64,000 nucleotides of DNA from Tannerellaceae bacterium (GTDB lineage Bacteria > Bacteroidota > Bacteroidia > Bacteroidales > Tannerellaceae), in assembly GCA_031271045.1 (NCBI GenBank), contig JAISWO010000015.1:1-64000 (forward strand). The letters run 5' to 3'. This document shows positions 60,577-64,000 of this stretch, in pieces. The position numbers and the translations under genes were made by a program. The notes beneath the pieces are model-generated. The model searched no databases, was not told where the DNA came from, and worked only from the letters and a program-made list of their open reading frames with translations. Every line of letters begins with the position of its first letter. Position 1 is the first letter of the stretch.

Positions 60577-62781
60577 TCAACCGAAGAGGCTCCAGGCGAC
60601 GGTCAGGCCGGCCATCACGATGGCGACCATGCTCATCAGTTTGATGAGGATATTCAGGCTCGGACCGGAGGTATCTTTGAAAGGATCGCCTACGGTATCG
60701 CCCACGACGGTAGCTTTGTGCACATCGCCACCCTTGCCTCCGAAGTTGCCTTCTTCGACGTACTTCTTGGCGTTATCCCAAGCTCCTCCGGCATTGGCCA
60801 TAAAGACTGCCAGGACAAAGCCGGTGCTCAAACCGCCGATCAAGAGTCCAACAACGCCGGTCACGCCGAAGATCAGCCCCGTCAGTATCGGCGTCACAAT
60901 GGCCAGGACAGAGGGTACGATCATTTCCTTCTGGGCGCCTTTGGTGGATATTTCCACGCAACGAGCGTAATCAGGTTCTGTTTCACCGGTCAGGATACCT
61001 TTTATTTCGCGGAACTGGCGGCGTACTTCTTCCACCATGTGTCCGGCAGCACGGCCAACGGCGTTCATGGTCAGACCACAGAACACAAAGGCCATCATAG
61101 AGCCGAGGAAAATACCTACCAACACCTTGGGGTTCATCAGCGTGATGTCGTAGTAAGCCATAAAGTCGGTGAAGGTAGCCTTCGCTATTTCGACGGAGCG
61201 TTCGCCAATAACCAATGTAGTTTCTCCCAAGCGGATCAGACCGATCTTGATCTCTTCGATATAAGAAGCCAGCAAGGCCAGACCGGTCAGAGCGGCCGAG
61301 CCGATAGCAAAGCCTTTTCCTGTGGCAGCGGTTGTATTCCCTAAGGAGTCGAGGGCATCGGTACGTTTGCGTACTTCCTTGCCCAGTCCGGCCATTTCTG
61401 CGTTCCCGCCGGCATTATCGGCAATCGGGCCGTACGCATCGGTAGCCAGCGTGATACCTAAGGTGGAGAGCATACCTACGGCAGCAATCCCAATACCGTA
61501 AAGTCCTTGCGTGGTATTGCTGAAATCGAATCCGGAGGCAAAGAGGAAGGAGGCTATGATCCCTATGGCAACAGCTAATACGGGGATCGCCGTAGAGAGC
61601 ATACCCAAGCCGAGACCGGAGATAATAACGGTAGCCGGCCCGGTTTGTCCGGAGGCCGATACGCGCTGGGTAGGTTTATAAGACTGCGAGGTATAATACT
61701 CGGTGGCTTGCCCGATCACAATCCCTACCAGCAAACCGACAACCACAGAGCATCCCAGCCAGAGCCAATTTTCAACACCCAACAGATAAAGAATGGCGAA
61801 GGAGGAAACGGCAATCAGTACGGAACTGAGATTGGTTCCCGTAGACAAGGCTTTCAGCAATTGCTTGACACCGGCATCTTCCTTCGTCCGTACGGCAAAG
61901 ATGCCGATGATGGAAAGGACAATGCCCACAGCGGCAATCAGCATCGGCGCCATGATGGCTTTGTACTGAAGCTCCACATTGCCTGTCGAGGCAAAAGCGG
62001 CAGCGCCCAGGGCGGCCGTAGCCAGGATGGATCCGCAGTAGGATTCGTACAAGTCGGCACCCATACCGGCAACATCACCCACGTTGTCACCCACGTTGTC
62101 GGCAATCGTCGCCGGGTTGCGCGGATCATCTTCCGGGATACCGGCTTCTACTTTCCCTACCAGGTCAGCGCCCACGTCGGCTGCTTTCGTATAGATACCG
62201 CCTCCCACACGGGCAAAGAGCGCCTGCGTTGATGCGCCCATACCGAAGGTCAGCATGGTTGTCGTAATAATCGCCAGCTTATGCGTCGGATCGACTGCTT
62301 CGGCCGGAATCATCCAGTTCAGGAACAGATACCAGAAAGAAATATCAAACAGCCCCAGCCCTACGACCACCAGCCCCATCACGGCGCCGCTGCGGAAAGC
62401 CACCTGCAACCCCTTATTGAGCGACTTAGAAGCGGCATGAGCCGTACGGGCAGAAGCATACGTAGCCGTCTTCATCCCCAGAAAACCGGCCAGGCCCGAA
62501 AAGAACCCTCCCGTCAGGAAAGCAACAGGCACCCAGTGATTCTGCACATCGAAGCCAAAAGCCATAATGGCAAACAAGATAACCAGCACGGCAAACACCA
62601 TCGTCACCACCTTGTACTGCTGCCAGAGATACGACATAGCTCCCACCCTCACATGCGAAGCAATCTTCGCCATCAAAGGGGTTCCTTCACTCTCTTTCAT
62701 CATCTGCCTGAAGAAATACCAGGCAAAAAGCAACGCCAGAATCGACGCTGCCGGAATAAACCAAAAAATGTTTGTAATCAT
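60577..62781 (-). CDS. hppA: Membrane-bound ion-translocating pyrophosphatase
   Basis: [72 protein letters not shown]. Confidence 0.97.
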   Translation of the reverse strand: MITNIFWFIPAASILALLFAWYFFRQMMKESEGTPLMAKIASHVRVGAMSYLWQQYKVVTMVFAVLVILFAIMAFGFDVQNHWVPVAFLTGGFFSGLAGFLGMKTATYASARTAHAASKSLNKGLQVAFRSGAVMGLVVVGLGLFDISFWYLFLNWMIPAEAVDPTHKLAIITTTMLTFGMGASTQALFARVGGGIYTKAADVGADLVGKVEAGIPEDDPRNPATIADNVGDNVGDVAGMGADLYESYCGSILATAALGAAAFASTGNVELQYKAIMAPMLIAAVGIVLSIIGIFAVRTKEDAGVKQLLKALSTGTNLSSVLIAVSSFAILYLLGVENWLWLGCSVVVGLLVGIVIGQATEYYTSQSYKPTQRVSASGQTGPATVIISGLGLGMLSTAIPVLAVAIGIIASFLFASGFDFSNTTQGLYGIGIAAVGMLSTLGITLATDAYGPIADNAGGNAEMAGLGKEVRKRTDALDSLGNTTAATGKGFAIGSAALTGLALLASYIEEIKIGLIRLGETTLVIGERSVEIAKATFTDFMAYYDITLMNPKVLVGIFLGSMMAFVFCGLTMNAVGRAAGHMVEEVRRQFREIKGILTGETEPDYARCVEISTKGAQKEMIVPSVLAIVTPILTGLIFGVTGVVGLLIGGLSTGFVLAVFMANAGGAWDNAKKYVEEGNFGGKGGDVHKATVVGDTVGDPFKDTSGPSLNILIKLMSMVAIVMAGLTVAWSLFG

Positions 62782-62917
62782 GATAATAATAATTTGAGAT
62801 TAAAGTTCGAAAATGTTGCAAAAATACAAGAGAAGTAAAACAATTCTTCCACTATGAGTGTTAATTAAAGAAAAAGACGCATCTTTGGAAAAGCAAACAG
62901 AAGTATTTTTACGCAAT

Positions 62918-64000
62918 ATGATTCACCAACATTCACCCAGATACAAATTAGGGCTGGCCCTCAGCGGAGGCGGCGCCAAAGGATTCGCCCATATCGGCGT
63001 CTTCCGCTTGCTGGAAGAGCACAAGCTGAGACCCGACATCATTGCCGGCACAAGCGCCGGAGCGCTGGCCGGCGTCTTGTTTGCCGACGGCTACTCGGCA
63101 GCAGACATACAGGAATTGTTTACAGGCAGGGAGTTCTCCGAATTTGCCCAACTGCAGATCCCCAAAGACGGCCTGTTCGACAACAAACGCTTCCACTCCT
63201 TCCTCGCACATTGCCTGAAAGCAAAACGGTTCGAAGATCTGAAGATACCCTTGGCCGTCGTAACCACCGATCTGGATAACGGCCGGAGTCATACGTTCCG
63301 CAGCGGCCCGGTCGTAGAAGCCGTTGTCGCCTCCTGCAGCATCCCGATTATCTTCAGCCCGGTAGAGATCAACGGCCTGCATTACGTAGACGGCGGACTA
63401 TTCCGCAACTTCCCGGTCTCGGTCATCCGCGAAGAATGTGAGCAGGTCATCGGCGTGAACGTAAGCCCGCTCATCTCGCAGAAATACAAACAAACACTCT
63501 GGGGTATCGCCGAACGTTCCTATCACTATATCTTCAGGGCCAACACCATGGAAGACCGCATGATGTGCGACCTGCTGATAGAAACCGAAGAAACGAACAG
63601 CTACAAAACATTCGACCTGGAAAACGTCGAATCCATTGCCGACATCGGGTATGATGCCGCCCTTCAGGCCTTCAACCGGGCGGAAATGGAACAGGAAACA
63701 AAGAAGTACGAACTTTCTAACAACGGAAGAAAAATGAAAAAAATGATTATTTATCAAGTCCTCCCCCGCTTATTCGGGAACCTGAACGAGTCACCGGTAA
63801 AAAACGGAAGTATACAAGAAAACGGCACAGGAAAATTCTCCTTCTTCACACACGACCGGCTGAGGCAGATCAACGCCCTCGGAATCACTCATATTTGGTA
63901 CACCGGCATCATCGAACATGCAACACAGACCGACTACACCCGGCAAGGGATCCGCAAAAACCATCCCGGCATTGTGAAAGGAAAAGCAGGCTCACCCTAC
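62918..64000 (+). CDS. Patatin-like phospholipase reading continuously into an alpha-amylase-like (GH13) N-terminus; truncated by window edge
   Basis: MIHQHSPRYKLGLALSGGGAKGFAHIGVFRLLEE..., AGTSAGALAG, YVDGGLFRNFPV (patatin); the same frame continues without a stop into MKKMIIYQVLPRLFGNLNESPVKNGSIQENGTGKFSFFTHDRLRQINALGITHIWYTGIIEHA. Confidence 0.85.
   Translation, partial: MIHQHSPRYKLGLALSGGGAKGFAHIGVFRLLEEHKLRPDIIAGTSAGALAGVLFADGYSAADIQELFTGREFSEFAQLQIPKDGLFDNKRFHSFLAHCLKAKRFEDLKIPLAVVTTDLDNGRSHTFRSGPVVEAVVASCSIPIIFSPVEINGLHYVDGGLFRNFPVSVIREECEQVIGVNVSPLISQKYKQTLWGIAERSYHYIFRANTMEDRMMCDLLIETEETNSYKTFDLENVESIADIGYDAALQAFNRAEMEQETKKYELSNNGRKMKKMIIYQVLPRLFGNLNESPVKNGSIQENGTGKFSFFTHDRLRQINALGITHIWYTGIIEHATQTDYTRQGIRKNHPGIVKGKAGSPY

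Overview
Bacteroidales-type chromosome segment. The protein families, the -7 'TAnnTTTG' promoters and the gene order all fit; it is probably Tannerellaceae/Parabacteroides-like, but I cannot verify the species. Most of the window is housekeeping: a leucine operon (leuA-leuC-leuD-cimA/leuA2-mgsA-leuB), pckA, a K+/H+ antiporter, surE, trpS, rpsT, tRNA-Glu, a DEAD-box helicase, argS, folE, tpiA, dprA, dusB, spoT/relA, parA/parB, aroC, an FKBP, hppA, and a patatin ORF that runs off the right edge. Accessory content is a locus of BspA-like leucine-rich-repeat surface proteins (39.3-46.9 kb) and several intergenic short-period repeat arrays. The two strongest signals are: (1) a complete ribosome-mediated attenuator upstream of leuA, with a 30-aa leader peptide MTRNTANNLLLSLSIIILLQKQNGSEACVS, mutually exclusive antiterminator/terminator pairings and an upstream Bacteroidetes promoter; and (2) six unrelated-sequence intergenic tandem arrays that all use a 21-23 bp module or its 42-bp double, most with an internal or flanking dyad. 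These resemble a MITE/'brick' type of element. Also notable: an uninterrupted patatin plus alpha-amylase-like reading frame, mgsA nested in the leu operon, and a (CA)13 microsatellite inside a small ORF ahead of the LRR locus.
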